From Acanthaster planci (lineage: Eukaryota; Echinodermata; Asteroidea; Valvatida; Acanthasteridae), in assembly GCF_001949145.1 (NCBI RefSeq), contig NW_019091506.1, positions 16,601-80,600 on the forward strand: DNA of 64,000 nucleotides, written 5' to 3'. Position 1 is the stretch's first letter; each line of letters starts with the position of its first letter. This document shows positions 1 to 11,531 of this stretch, piece after piece. The position numbers and the translations under genes were made by a program. The notes beneath the pieces were generated by a model, which was not told where the DNA came from, made no database searches, and saw only the letters and a program-made list of their open reading frames with translations.

Positions 1-225
1 AAGTATTCCCAATCCTTTCACACCAAGAGAACACCGGCCGTTCAAGCCACATTGGCTTGGGTCAGACTTGCTTCATTATATATTGTGCCGCGTGGTACAT
101 TGATCATTGCACTGTGAAAATTCACCCCAGTCCTGTTTTATTCCCAGCATTAGGACGGCATCTTACTTGGTACAGCTCATGATTTAGGCCTAACCTGAGC
201 AAGTCAATATTAAACCACCACTCAC
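1..225. other. SLC30A9 intron running off the left edge
   Basis: Noncoding sequence downstream of the leftmost SLC30A9 exon in the gene's sense. I see no repeat or coding signal; the remaining 3' exons of the gene must lie outside the window. Confidence 0.7.
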
Positions 226-297
226 CATACTCCATGAAGCTTTGCTGTTTTTCTTTGGCTCCCTTCTTAACAGCATTGTACGCAATGGAAAATGTGG
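226..297 (-). CDS. SLC30A9: SLC30A9 exon after the fourth membrane segment
   Basis: 72 bases, acceptor ATCCCTCTAG, donor GTGAGT, phase 1 at both ends. It encodes ATFSIAYNAVKKGAKEKQQS followed by FMEY, equivalent to human ATLLVAVNELRRNARAKGMSFYKYV. No further exon of the gene is visible in bases 1-225. Confidence 0.88.
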
Positions 298-3200
298 CTA
301 GAGGGATAAAATGCAGTGTCATAATTTGGGGATTCTGTAACTTCTGTTGGTCATGTTTTCACTTTATATCCTTACACTGACCCAAATGAGCTTGCTACAG
401 GCTTTCAAGGTACACAAATTAGACACTATTATCCACACTTGATTTACCTACCTTGTGTGGACTTTCCCTTTTTTGTATTGTTTCAGAAATCTCCCTTGCA
501 TTGGGAACATTCTTTTAACCATACATTTTAACCGTGATTATCTTAATTATTTGTCATTCTTTTTAATTTCTATGTCAGCTGTTCTTAGAATTTTGGTGTA
601 GATGTTTTAGACATATATGGAAATAAAGACAATAAGGAAAATGGCAAAATCAACATACCTCCCTCTGTCAGGAGTGAGCCAGCAAGTATACAGTATGACC
701 AAAGCAGTGATTCCATTGGCTCGGGATGGATCAATCCCATGATGCCATGGTAGCAGGACAACCCAGCGCCGATGCAAAAGATCGCCACCCCGCTGATGAG
801 GGAAGACACATAGCGAATACTGGAAAACCCATACCTGGAGAGATAAAGAAAGCGCATGTTGGCACAGGATAGTGGGGACTTCAAATTAGCATCGGTTCAC
901 AGTTTCCCAGCAAATGTACTCAGGGAGTTCAAGGCTGAACAGGCTCGCTCTCCTTACAGGTATCCCCAGTGTCTTACGGGTGATCAGGTGAAGGTCCCTT
1001 GATGGACTGTCTGATTCCCAAGGCCAGAATGACCTGGTTGCAGACGTCGGCGGCCGAGTGGATGGCCTCGGAGAACATACTGGAAGAACCGCTGTAAATC
1101 CAGGCGACAAGCTTGAACAAGAAGTTAGCCGAGTTACTGGAAGCAGAACAAACCAGAAGAAATCAGACATGACTCAGTAAAGCTGGGTTGTTTAGCAGGT
1201 ATTCCTCCAGACTTTTCTTTGCAGGGTTTCAGCATGTGTTGAACAAAAGAACCATTTGGGGATTAGCTGTCATGATGCTATGCAATACAGGGAAGCACGT
1301 TCAACCACCATGGAAAATTAATCCCTTGGTCACCGTCAAAACCTTGAAAAAATGCCTTTACATGGGTGTATTCATCACATGCAAAAGAAAATACCTGAGT
1401 TATTTTTTTTTTCAAATTTACTGTGCTCATCAACCGCACATGGAATTTTGTGTTTCATCAGCAATCCTATGCGCTCGTATTTAGTGTTTACTTGACGTTT
1501 GCAAGTAAGGCACTTTTTCCAGCTTCTCTTTTCGATTTGGACGCACGTCTTTTAAATTTTAAGACAACGCTTTTTTCCTCTGTATTCAACAACAAAGTGA
1601 CCTTTAACCCTAACCCCCTAGGGTGTATGTAAAATCATATTGAAATAGGAGGATTTGGGAGTGTTAGGGTTAGCTGTCATAAATACAAACAAAACTCAAT
1701 ATCACAAAGTTCAATTTAACTGTAAGCTGTACAATTTCAATTCTTCTTGCAGGACCCCCCCTCCCATTCCCTGAACTACAGGTGGACTCACATGACTATG
1801 GCTGACATAACCACTTTGCCTGCTCCTTCAAACATGCTCTGTTTGGGCTAGGAAAAACAAAGTATCGAGACAAATGGTCATATTTCTGTGAAGTCGTTTA
1901 AACTGTTATGCACGTGTGCACTTAACTGCATCAACTGGGATGGGTCTTCAAATGTTTTGCTGAAATGATAAACTTAGGCACTGTCTAAAGGCTTAGAGTT
2001 GAGCAGCCAGAATTGACAGTAAACATTTGACCCAAACAGGCCAGGTCTGTCATCAGAACTGCATTCATTTACAGTCACAAAAGGGGAAAAAAAGGGGCGT
2101 CACTCACCGGTTTGGCTTCCCCAAAGAAGGAATCAAACTCTTTCATTGCTCTCTTTAGCAGGAACACATCTGATTAAAAATAGCAAAATTACTCTAATTA
2201 TAAATTGTTTTTACGCCAGTGACATTAATGAGGTTGGCACAGTAGTACTTAGGTTGTTTTTCCACCTGTGGTAAATAAGCGTTAGATGTCATCCAGTGCA
2301 CCTTGTGAATGGGCTCTGACAGTCCATTCATCCACTCAAAGGGTCCATTAGTCAAATTTTATTAGATGGACACTTTGTGCAACGTTCTCCTCCTCTTTAA
2401 TGTATGAAAACTATCTGACATCCCTCTTGGTTGAAATGCACTGACAAGTGCAGTTCTTTGAACATTTGAAATTGTCTATGCTATTCTAGGCAAATGAGGG
2501 TGCTGTTACCATGATGTCATTTGGAGAAGACTTTTTTTATCAGTTTTGGGATCTTCTGTTCAAATTATGAACCCCAAATTTGCTTTTGAGAAAAAGAGTC
2601 AATTCGGTATGTCCTATCAGTGCAGCCATACGCTGACTCACGTGCATTCTTTCTTCCCGAAAGCCCTTGGGTGTTAGAAATACCGAAATGACTCATTGGT
2701 TTATTGCCCTGTCAATCACTCAATCAAGAGTCGGGTCACAAAATCAGAAAGTCAGGTGACCAATACTGAGGTAAAAAAGGATGAAACATGAAAGTGGAAT
2801 GCCCTCGTCAGAGTTTATTTAAAAAGTTTCTGGCTTAAAGCAGGATGACTTGTAATGACAGCTGATGAATGGATTACAACCAGTGTTGCAGTACTCATGC
2901 TCATTCATTCAAGAAAAATTTCCCTGTACTTGTACTCTCACCAAAGTACTCTTACTCGCACTCATACTCAAGGAAAATAACTCATACTCATAGAAAAGTA
3001 CGCTACTACAACACCGATTATAATAATGGTCTTTTTGAGACTGTCAAGACAGCTGTAAGCTTAAACATAATCCAATATTAACATTCAGTGTTACCAGGTT
3101 TTAGCTAGGCTTGGTAGATAGCGCCATCTTTGCTAGACACTAGTGGAGAAATGTTGGCAGATTGATTAGGCCCAGTTCGCCTCAGACCCCGATACCATCC

Positions 3201-5808
3201 AACTGCCATGATACGGGAATGAGATGGCGGTAGTCACTCAACAGTGCTTGGCATTAGTACTCACGCTCTTTGTAGATGTCTTCTCTCTGTTTCCGTTTCT
3301 TCTTCTCCATCTCCAAGGCCTCCTTGCTTCCCCAAACCTCAATTGCTCTGATGATCAAAATGGAATCAATCAGACAGGGTCCAGACAGAAGGAAAGACAG
3401 TGCGGACATGTTACTGAATGGGGTCTGGGGCTGACTGTCAAACACTGTACATCTTACAGTAATTTCGGACGGGCGACTTACTTTGCCTCGACATCAGATC
3501 TGAGATAAACCATCATGGCATTTGAGTTCCCCTGCTGCTCATAAGGGCTTCTCCTTGAAGTTTTGCGAAGTTGCTCTAGATCGCTATGGAAACAAGTTGA
3601 AGAGAGACACTAATCAAATCCTGTAGCTCCATCTTCCTTACTGTGGTTGTTTCTGTACTACAAGGCTTGTCAATACCTTTAAAACAAAGCCAATGTGGTC
3701 TCCAAGCCAACAATATTTTGTGGACACTCAGGCTAAAGCTTTTCACTGAAAATGAGAACTCCCCCTCTGCAAATAGACAAATACCCTAAAACCAGGATAA
3801 ATAAATAACTGAAGATTTCTCTCCCTGCACTGCTAATTTTTCACTGTCAAAATTTTTGGTTTTTTTAACGATATTTTGTCTGTTTGAAGTAAACGTTGAG
3901 GACTTTACATTGCTCAAGTATACATACTTTCAAGATAATAGCATATAATTCATCAGCCTAGTTTTGGAATGGTGGGTCAAAACAAACTCTCTTTTCAGTG
4001 AGCAAAACTGCTCAAGGGGCTTCTAAAGGTAGATTAACGACAGGCATTTTGAAAAGTTTGACGAATTTTGAAGCATAATCTAAAATCTGGAACAGCCCCT
4101 GAAATGAAAGTCTATTATTTAAAAAGGGACTGGACTTCTTAAAATTGCATGAGCAGGAAAGCTCCAGCACAGCATGGGAACTAACCTTGACTTCAGGAGG
4201 TACTCATTCATAGCACGCACTGCTGTGATGGTGATGTTGTCTGTGTACTTCTTGCTGTAGTCAATTCTCCTCCTCTTGTCCTTGTATGAGACTGGTGATG
4301 AAAGAACAGGAACGGTGGCTTCTCGACTTATACATGACTCATTCCATGTACGAAACTTTCTTGTTATTGTCCACTGAGTACTGTCCATGTGATTTACATT
4401 GAACCATCATTAAATATCATCTGACTACTGAGCAAATGTGTCAACATCAAAAGGAAATGCACTCAGAACAAATGTTTCAAAATTGGTTTATACTGATTAT
4501 CCAATTTTTGTGCGGAAGGAACCATTCCGGAACTTGTGATCAAAGAAAAGAAAAACAAGCAGAGATTTGTGAGTGAATTTTGTCATGATTTGTAACTCAC
4601 TCTGGGTGGTAGTGGAAGGCTACACATATGGAATAGTTGGAGAGACCAAAATAATTACACATACATAGACAAATTCTTGTCCCCACAACTGTCCCCTCAA
4701 CAGGGTGTTGGCCAGGCCACAAATTCATAGATACTACAGTCGGATACACATATAAATTTTTAAGCAAGTTTTAAAGAGTATTTCTCTTCAACTCTATGTA
4801 TTTCTCACAGGAACCTTCCTGGAGCCTCCAAAGTCTGTCAGTTCAGCAACCCAACAGCACATTCTTCCGACTTAATAACTTAAAGTCCCCAAGGCCCAGG
4901 AAAAATACAACTCTGTCTCCCGATGATTCAGTGTAGTAACCCTTCCGAAACTCCTGATGGATTTGAAGGGATTTGGATAGGTCAGGACAGTGTTACAGTC
5001 AGCCATATTTTAGTGTAGGACAATTTGGTAATGGCAAACAGAGGGAGCGAAGCGAGCGGAGTCTAGCAGGTCACAGCCGGAGTCCAGGGGTCCGCTCAAG
5101 GGGACTCTAAATCGCTTTTTCAATGAGTTTTTCTTTCCAAATTGATTAAGAGTTCAAATTGTTTTAATTCTTCCAGGTAAAAATATGACACTTTCATAGG
5201 GACTAATGTTTTTTCTGGGATTATTAAGGATTTTTCTGCCAGTCGATGGGCTACATCATCAAGCTTAGTGCTTAGACTGGTGTAGCTATAACACTAGATC
5301 AGGATTCATTATGGTAAGTGAGGGCACCAAATGGACATGAATATGAAGACAACTCAAATCTTGACGTCCCATTAAAACAATTTGTCAATGAAGGTCAAAG
5401 TTTAATGAGGTACAAATGGCATGGACAGGCACACCCGAGAAAATAGAAAGAGACAAAAGCGAGTGAGGATGGAAGAGAGATTTTACTAAATCTTTGAGCA
5501 TTAAAAACATGAGTTACCCGTCTTGACTGGAGTTGGTATACTTTCACTACTGGCCTGATGGGCGAGCCCATCTTTCTTCGCGTCCCCTGTCCCTTGTGAG
5601 GTTTTCTGTGGGCCCTGTGGAAGGATCTTTCCTGCTGTTTGCTCAGCCGTTGGGTTGCCCTTGTCTTCATTCTTACTCTGTTTGTCAACCTCCTGGTGAG
5701 TGCACATTGCTCGCAGTCCCACCCATGTCAGCAGCGGCGACGTGTTTGCTTTGGAAAACCTCCAGTGATGCCTGATGCTTTTGGTGTTCGAAGCAAAGAT
5801 GGGCTTTC
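226..5808 (-). CDS. SLC30A9: SLC30A9 (ZnT9) zinc-transporter-like gene, nine exons, partial at both ends
   Basis: Nine minus-strand exons join in phase from 5,808 down to 226 (about 369 codons). The product reads as SLC30A9, a cation-diffusion-facilitator family protein; the human protein is known as a mitochondrial zinc exporter and was earlier described as a nuclear coactivator (GAC63). Visible in order: a basic, Ser/Thr-rich N-terminal region, the conserved SLC30A9-specific soluble region (motifs AVRAMNEYLLKS, DLEQLRK, VYLRSDVEAK, EVWGS) and then membrane segments with GKVVM, the metal-site motif EAIHSAAD (HxxxD), YGFSSIRYVSSLISGV and PMESLLWSYCILAGSL. All introns have GT-AG ends on the minus strand. 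The rest of the CDF domain and the C-terminal domain lie left of base 1; the initiator exon is not securely identified. Family assignment is from recalled human sequence and is strong. Confidence 0.93.
659..834 (-). CDS. SLC30A9: SLC30A9 exon, two membrane segments
   Basis: 176 bases, acceptor ATCTCTCCAG, donor GTATGT. It encodes YGFSSIRYVSSLISGVAIF, then GAGLSCYHGIMGLIHPEPME and SLLWSYCILAGSLLTEG. This is the most conserved part of the gene and gives the firm family call. Confidence 0.97.
978..1136 (-). CDS. SLC30A9: SLC30A9 exon with HxxxD metal-site motif
   Basis: 159 bases, acceptor CTGCTTCCAG, donor GTAAGA. It encodes NSANFLFKLVAWIYSGSSSM, then FSEAIHSAADVCNQVILALG and GIRQSIKGPSPDHP. 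The His and Asp of EAIHSAAD occupy the transport-site positions of CDF proteins, so the predicted zinc site is intact on this helix. Confidence 0.96.
1602..1673. repeat. Small foldback with TAACCCTAAC ends
   Basis: The left arm has TTTAACCCTAACCCC and the right arm GGGAGTGTTAGGGTTAG, so the ends are inverted copies containing telomere-like TTAGGG words. A related foldback lies at 6,917-6,978. Confidence 0.55.
1792..1847 (-). CDS. SLC30A9: SLC30A9 exon, start of first membrane segment
   Basis: 56 bases, acceptor TTTCCTAG, donor GTGAGT. It encodes PKQSMFEGAGKVVMSAIV; the final two bases join the next exon as Ile. The human block is VFFKGPGKVVMVAICI. It was found by requiring the phase and sequence missing between its neighbours. 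Confidence 0.9.
2108..2169 (-). CDS. SLC30A9: SLC30A9 short linker exon
   Basis: 62 bases between acceptor TTTTTAATCAG and donor GTGAGT. It encodes FLLKRAMKEFDSFFGEAKP, equivalent to the human stretch FRNQKILREYRDFLGNTKP before the first membrane segment. The phases agree with both neighbours. Confidence 0.9.
2881..3016. mobile_element. Short MITE with CAGTGTTGCAGTAC-type inverted ends and an ACTCA word array
   Basis: The left end CAGTGTTGCAGTAC and the right end GTACGCTACTACAACACCG are imperfect inverted repeats. The flanking 8-mers ATTACAAC (2,873-2,880) and ATTATAAT (3,017-3,024) match at six of eight bases, both differences transitions, as expected of an old 8-bp target duplication. The interior is a loose array of ACTCA/TACTC words. 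The 8-bp duplication and CAG-type end suggest a hAT-derived element. Confidence 0.6.
3265..3347 (-). CDS. SLC30A9: SLC30A9 exon with EVWGS and charged helix
   Basis: 83 bases, donor GTGAGT. It encodes AIEVWGSKEALEMEKKKR and a charged stretch ending DIYKE, equivalent to human LEVWGSPEALAREKKLRK. The charged run is probably helical. Confidence 0.93.
3482..3583 (-). CDS. SLC30A9: SLC30A9 exon with DLEQLRK and VYLRSDVEAK motifs
   Basis: 102 bases, acceptor TTTCCATAG, donor GTAAGT. It encodes DLEQLRKTSRRSPYE and then MMVYLRSDVEA. The human protein has DLEQLRKIRRRSPHE and YLRSDVEAK at the same place, so orthology of the soluble region is clear. Confidence 0.94.
4186..4291 (-). CDS. SLC30A9: SLC30A9 exon with AVRAMNEYLLKS motif
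   Basis: 106 bases between a CAG acceptor and a GTTAGT donor. It encodes SYKDKRRR, a tyrosine/lysine stretch and ITITAVRAMNEYLLKS, matching the human block ITGVRAINEFCLKS. It belongs to the soluble region specific to SLC30A9 among ZnT proteins. Confidence 0.92.
5518..5808 (-). CDS. SLC30A9: SLC30A9 N-terminal exon (human exon 2 equivalent)
   Basis: Encodes a basic and Ser/Thr/Gln-rich stretch (SPLLTWVGLRAMCTHQEV, then a lysine/glutamine-rich linker ending PTPVKT) equivalent in position to the poorly conserved human exon 2. The donor is GTAACT at 5,517 reading left, leaving one base that joins the next exon as a Val codon. The 5' edge is uncertain: AG dinucleotides fit at about 5,808, 5,802 or 5,782, and none has a strong pyrimidine tract. 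A start at the ATG at 5,819-5,821 cannot be excluded. Confidence 0.7.
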
Positions 5809-5983
5809 CTTCATGATACATGGGAAACCAAAAACCAAAGGTCAAAAGACAAGTGAAATGTCCATGTCATACAATGGAATTTGAATAAATTCAAATTCAT
5901 TCATTCAAACGCATTTACGGATGCTGCGATACACACCCTGTGCACAAACCCTAAAAATGACGGGAAAAACTTCAAAAAAGTGT

Positions 5984-6043
5984 GGGGTCTGATGTCCAAC
6001 CCGCTCTGTGGGGTTCATGGCAGTGAGGCGGACGTCAGACCCC
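5984..6043. repeat. Hairpin, 14-bp arms
   Basis: GGGGTCTGATGTCC at 5,984-5,997 pairs with GGACGTCAGACCCC at 6,030-6,043 with one mismatch around a 32-base loop. It could be a small foldback element; no function can be assigned. Confidence 0.55.
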
Positions 6044-6916
6044 GCAGTTCTGGGGGTAATGCACGCCAAGTCTCATGTGTTAAAACACTCACAGTTTCCA
6101 CTCATAATTTGCCTCAAAACTCAAACCCCTGCCCTTTTTTGACAACATTAACCCTACAGTTATTGCGCATTATGTCACAATCAGTCCGAAGGTGAAATCA
6201 AAATTTAAAATGTAGCTCTCCCTTCTATTATGGGAACAGGGTCCCAAATTTTCAATCCCTGGCCCAGTCAGTGCTGCCTTACTGCAGTGCTAGGGCTTAG
6301 GCCTAGCCCAGGTTGGACGTTGTCTTCGTTTCATCACGACTGGGTATAAAAACTGTGTACAAAATGACCACAAATTTGGTTCTTATTTGTTCTTGGTTTA
6401 ACTTTTTGAAAAAACAAATTTTTCACATTTACAAGTTCTTTATGGCCTTATCTACCCATCTGGAATTTCAGAACGAACCATGGACTGCAAAATTGAGGAA
6501 AATAAGTGAAAGACAATGTTACTTTTGTAGACTTAATTCATCGAGTTGTAAAGGGCCCGCACATGGAATCTGAGCTGCGTGCACGCACTAGGCATGCGCA
6601 TTTCCAGTGAAGATCTGTTGCATGCCTGCTACACAGAGGCCATGACTGATATTCGGCTTTAACCTGCGTGCCGTCGAGCCGATAAGAAAATTGCAGTTCC
6701 GTTTTTGTCAGATCGGGGGCTTCAGGATGACCAATTAACCCCCTATAGGTTATCCCTTAAATGTTAATATTTTGTTCAGCTTTATATTTGGTTTATAAAC
6801 ATAAATTTGTGACACAGCCTGCTATTTTATAAGAATAACCTCGGTTAGCGTAGAAGTCCTTGTATATGCAGGGTTCTTGTACAGGAATAAGTTCATCAAC
6901 AATCTCTCTTTGAACT

Positions 6917-6978
6917 GTTTAACCCTAACCCTCCTCAATCTTTCACCTGTTGGAGGACTGAGGAGTGTTAGGGTTAAC
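6917..6978. repeat. Foldback with TTAACCCTAACC arms
   Basis: TTTAACCCTAACCCTCCTCA at 6,918-6,937 faces TGAGGAGTGTTAGGGTTAAC at 6,959-6,978, a nearly perfect inverted repeat with a loop of about 21 bases. It shares its ends with the foldback at 1,602-1,673. Confidence 0.65.
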
Positions 6979-8381
6979 ATGTTTAATTCGTTCGTAGAGT
7001 TTTTATTGGTCAAAGAAGTATAAATACATAATATTGTAGAGATTTGATTTTTATTAAAATGAAACAGTAACTTTTTTGATAATTGAAAAATAAAAGAGAG
7101 GATTACATTGCGGGCATGATGATTGTGATGAACAGGTGAGAGTGATGCTATACTGACCGGGAACACAGTATGCAGAGGCAGTACTGGCACGCGCAGGTGC
7201 GGTAAGTAACGATCATGCACAAATCGTGCTGTTGATCGGCCTTTCCGTTTTTTTAATTCGTAAACTAAACACACAATAATCAGACTTAATTGGTAATTGG
7301 AAGTGACAAATTGGATTTTAGAGAATTGGACAGATAGTGATGTTTTTAAAAATCTCCTAATTCATAATCATACGGTGGGGGGGGTTGGGGAGATGCTCTC
7401 TTAAAACCCTCAGCCTCACGTAGGCCTACATCAAACAGATGGAAACTCAACTGCATGTGTACTATGTAGTTGTTTGGAGTTCTCTGTAATCATAAGTGCC
7501 TTCTGATATTCTTGTCAATGTTTTTCACCAGTGAAGAAATGTCGCCGAACAGTTTTGTCAGTGGGCTTAAATTTCATTGGCTTGGGATGTTGACATTTAT
7601 GGTCATGCTGGAGCTCTGACTGGTTATCGAGTGATGGATCCCAACGATGTGCAATTTCAAAATACTCAATCTCAAAATAGGTGATTTGTCATTTTTAAAT
7701 TCAGGCCCAAGAGATCATAATTGTTAATCACCATTTTGTACTCTCATATAAGTTTATTTTTAAAAAAATTATCTGTGCCAGCGAGTTTTGGAAAAGATTT
7801 CCATCTCTAAAAAGTATTTGGTATCACTTTTATTAAAATGGGACAAATAAACAGATTTGAGTAAATTGCTAGCAACAGAAATGTGCCAAAGCCTTGCTGG
7901 ATTTAATACCCTCTCCCCTCGACACGGAACTGCCGGGAGTCCCTTAACTGTATCGAATTTTGTGAACACCTTTGGTCTTTCTATTTTAAGTCCACCTGTT
8001 AACACATAGTACATGCTAAAAAATGGCCAGAATTTGTACACATGATAAATTTCAGCTTTCCCGTACTGGACTCGGCTTGCGTGCAGGTAACTAGGCCAAG
8101 ATGTCACCAATGCAGGCCATAGCCTCACCTGGCCCCCTGCCTGATGTTGTGTGTACTCAGCATGGAGCGCAGTTCAATGGTACTCATGGCTGAGAACCAC
8201 GTTGCGCATTACATGCTTTCTGTGAGCATTTTCGAAACAAATGGATTCGGTTAGACTTCATTTTCTCTGGTTCCAGTCAGAACATGCAGTTTCGATGTGC
8301 GTGTACGCAGCTCGGAATATCGTACTGTAAGAACTGCACTGGAAAACGGCTGAAAACAGTCCACAACAATGGCAAGAATTA

Positions 8382-8588
8382 ATGTTACGTCCAACTTCAT
8401 TTTCCCGTTTTCGTCTTTGGTGGTGATGTGTCGAATTTCTTATCCCACCAGCTGTGGAGATAAGGATGCATAGGAGTTACAGACTTGAAATTGGCACCTT
8501 GGAAAAGGTAGAAGTGTTGAAAAGTTTAGTTAATAAGATTTTTCGCCCGATTTTGCATCCTTTATATCCTGGACTCCCCCCGTAACAT
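8382..8588. repeat. Possible MITE with ATGTTACG inverted ends
   Basis: ATGTTACG...TCCA at the left end and TGGACTCCCCCCGTAACAT at the right end are inverted around 207 bases. No target duplication is evident, so this is tentative. Confidence 0.35.
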
Positions 8589-10658
8589 CAGGAACGTAGT
8601 CCACCTGCCTGGGCTAAGCTGGGTGCTATTGCTAGGGATTCTGGCACTTTTCAGGTTTTTTATTTGACCCCCACAAGTTTAGTACCATTGGAAAGGTAAT
8701 TTCAAAAGAAATTGAATGGTATGAAATTTGGCTCAATAGCTGCAAGTATAGTGAAGTTATGAATTTTTTTGTTATTAAAAAATAGGTGTTATCAGTCTGT
8801 CACTTTTTGGGGTGGGCACAATTTTTCTTTTCATCAGTGTATTTGAACCACATGGAGTCTTACTCCTCATTGATTCCACTTCCAGACATGCCAGAGTTGG
8901 ACAAAGATCTGTAGTTAAGTCACAGAGGAAGTGTAAAGTAAACTGTATCTTTTATTATAGAAAACTTTATCAATAATAAACACAGGATACATGTACATGT
9001 ATACAGTAACAGTCAGTCGAGTCGGGCTTGAAATTTTTAGTAATGTGTGAAAGATCACTGAAGCATAGTTTTGATGTCATATTCTGTCATCAATAAATAA
9101 TTAGAAAAATAAGGGACCAAGTCTGTCAGGTGTCATAAGTTAAAGTCTGTTTGTGTTCCACAGGATCTTTTGATAACATTTGATTGAAACAACACGTGTG
9201 GTTTATGCACTTGTTATTTGCATCTTGCTACCCGTACATCATGCACCAATCTGATGCACATACAAACACCATATATGCACAGTTGCACGACAGCACCCCA
9301 ATACAAAAGGGCTGTTCGCCACCAGGTTCGACATCAATTTTTGTCAAAAAACAACTTCCTTTTCTTCCTGAAATTCCAAGCTTCCAAATAAACACCATTT
9401 CAAACGTTTCATCAACTCCTTATACATGTTTTGGGGGGATTTTCAACAGAAAAATGCACATTTTAAAAAGTTTTTGTAGTCTTCACAAACCAAAACAAGG
9501 CTTGACAGTGCTTTAGTCAAATGCCTCGAGTCATACATCAAATGAAAGAGAATTTTAAGCTCTACAAGATGATGACATCATCGTTCCAAACCCGGTTGAG
9601 TTTCACGAGATATTAGGCTTAGACGAGACTATGTCACACGACAACAAACAAAGATGGCCGCACAGAGTTTTTTGACGCAGTGTAAGTGGCTCCGATCTTA
9701 CATTATTTTCATCATACTTTTCACGCAAAACTCGACACAAAAGACATAATGAATGGTACTAACATAACTTCCGATTTTTTACAACACAACTGCTTTTTTA
9801 AATAAAGAATTTGATGCACAAAAAGGGCAGAAATCATTGATTGAAAACAAACACTTTTTCGCGCTTCCAGATATAAACTGTAGAGGTGCCGTTGTTGCGC
9901 TGCTAACATTTTAAAATCTTACCACAGTATCTATGAAGAGATGACTGCAAAACCATCTGCCTTGCTGTTCTGATAATGGTTGGTGACAGTGCCATAACCG
10001 AAATGGCTAATTTACCCCAACTTTATTTCAGGATTGGTCTGTTTTTGTGTCAACGAAATTAGTGCCCAATCCACTACATTTTGTCATTTCACTCGTGACA
10101 TGGACATTTCGTATAAATTTACAGGGCGCCACCAAGGGTTTCACAGAGTGACTTGTTCGTGCTGAGCGCGAATACCCACGAAAGTTTCAATTTAGCGCCT
10201 CGGCAAATTGATGGACCACGTCGGTTGTCATTCAACAATAGAAAAGAACCGTTCAATTTCACTGTCCGTGCATTCCATCGTCTTTAAATTCCAATCGTTT
10301 TTATAAAAGAAGCTTTGAAAATGGAAGCTGTGGCATCGGTCATGGCAATTTCGCAGAGACCGGCGGATCAATCTCAAATGGAAGAAATTATCCACTGGCA
10401 AGAGAACTACATGTATTTCCAATGGTTCAACCAACGTCAAGTGTCTTTCGGGTCAAGAAACCAATGGATGAAGCAAAGAACTTACAAAGGCAGAGCAAAA
10501 TAAACAGTAAACAAAGTAAATAAAACGTAATGAACCCGTCAACATCCAGATTTTTTTCTCAAGATTGTTCATTATTTTGAAAGCTATGATTTCAAGGGTC
10601 AGTCAAAATATTTACAAATAGGTCATTTAGGAGACATTTCGTGGTAAATTTTTCAGCA

Positions 10659-10879
10659 TTAGGGAGACATTGGCTTTCAGGGAGGCATTTCAGTGTCTCC
10701 CTATTTTCAAACTATCAGAAGGAGGCCGAATTTTATCGTCCACAGTTTGAGAGATGATAGATTAGGGTCTAAATTGAAAACATACAAAGTTTGGTTCATA
10801 TCAGATTAGGGAATATTGAATTATGGGACAGTAAAGTTGGAAAAATTTTGTGCACGTTCTTATGAGAATGTCTCCCTAA
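10659..10879. repeat. Inverted-repeat element with 13-bp perfect ends
   Basis: TTAGGGAGACATT (10,659-10,671) and AATGTCTCCCTAA (10,867-10,879) are perfect inverted copies; further AGGAGACATT and GTGTCTCCCTA words occur inside. It looks like a short foldback element. Confidence 0.55.
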
Positions 10880-11531
10880 GGACCCGTTAGCAGTAATAAT
10901 ATCCGTAAAGATCATTGGTGACAAGGAAAATTTAAAGCCATTTTCTTGCCATTATTTCGGTGATATTAGTTTTCACATTTATGATTTTAAATTTCAACGA
11001 CCCAAAAGTTTCTTAAATGAACCCCGAAAGAACATTTAGAAATTAATGTATTGACTTACAGTATCACTAATTAGAACAGACTGATGAAACGATTACCTTT
11101 AAACGAATAAGAAAAAGAAAGGCATGGCCATATCGATGATACGAATCATCGTGGGCTTATTTGAATGAACCAAGCGTCCAAAGATGCAGCCGTGCCACAA
11201 ACGAAGCATTAAATAATCCAGATCGAATCAGAATAAACCAAAACGAAAACGAACGTTTGCAGTCATGATTGAAATGTCGGTTAAATGCCCCGTCAGCGAA
11301 AAAAAGAAGAAAAAAAAAAGAAAACTGCAGATTTGATCGTCAGTGAAATTGGATGGCTGACTGATTTAAAAAATTGGTTTTCCCGTTTTTATTGCTGTGT
11401 TTGTATTGCATTCGTGACGGAAATTTATGGAACAAACTTAAACGGTGTCCAACTAGGCTCCCGGCTAGTCCTTAAGTTTCATCAGGTTCCAAGAGGGGAA
11501 CAAAAGAACTACAATTCTGATCTCGCCTGAA

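Larger units (their letters stand above)
298..5517 (-). other. SLC30A9 introns (298-658, 1137-1791, 1848-2107, 2170-3264, 3348-3481, 3584-4185, 4292-5517)
   Basis: AT-rich noncoding sequence between the exons. It contains a small foldback at 1,602-1,673 and a 136-bp MITE at 2,881-3,016 (listed separately). Around 5,040-5,110 there is a GC-richer tract with GAGCGAAGCGAGC and GGAGTCCAGGGGTCC words that looks like repeat DNA. Nothing else coding is supported. Confidence 0.7.

Noticed and set aside
886-1170. 94-codon open frame FWFVLLPVTRLTSCSSL...
   Set aside because: It is a shadow of the SLC30A9 exon at 978-1,136 in the wrong frame.
6822-7274. 150-codon minus-strand open frame
   Set aside because: It runs through the TTAACCCTAACC foldback and AT-rich DNA, has no domain and is best explained by chance.
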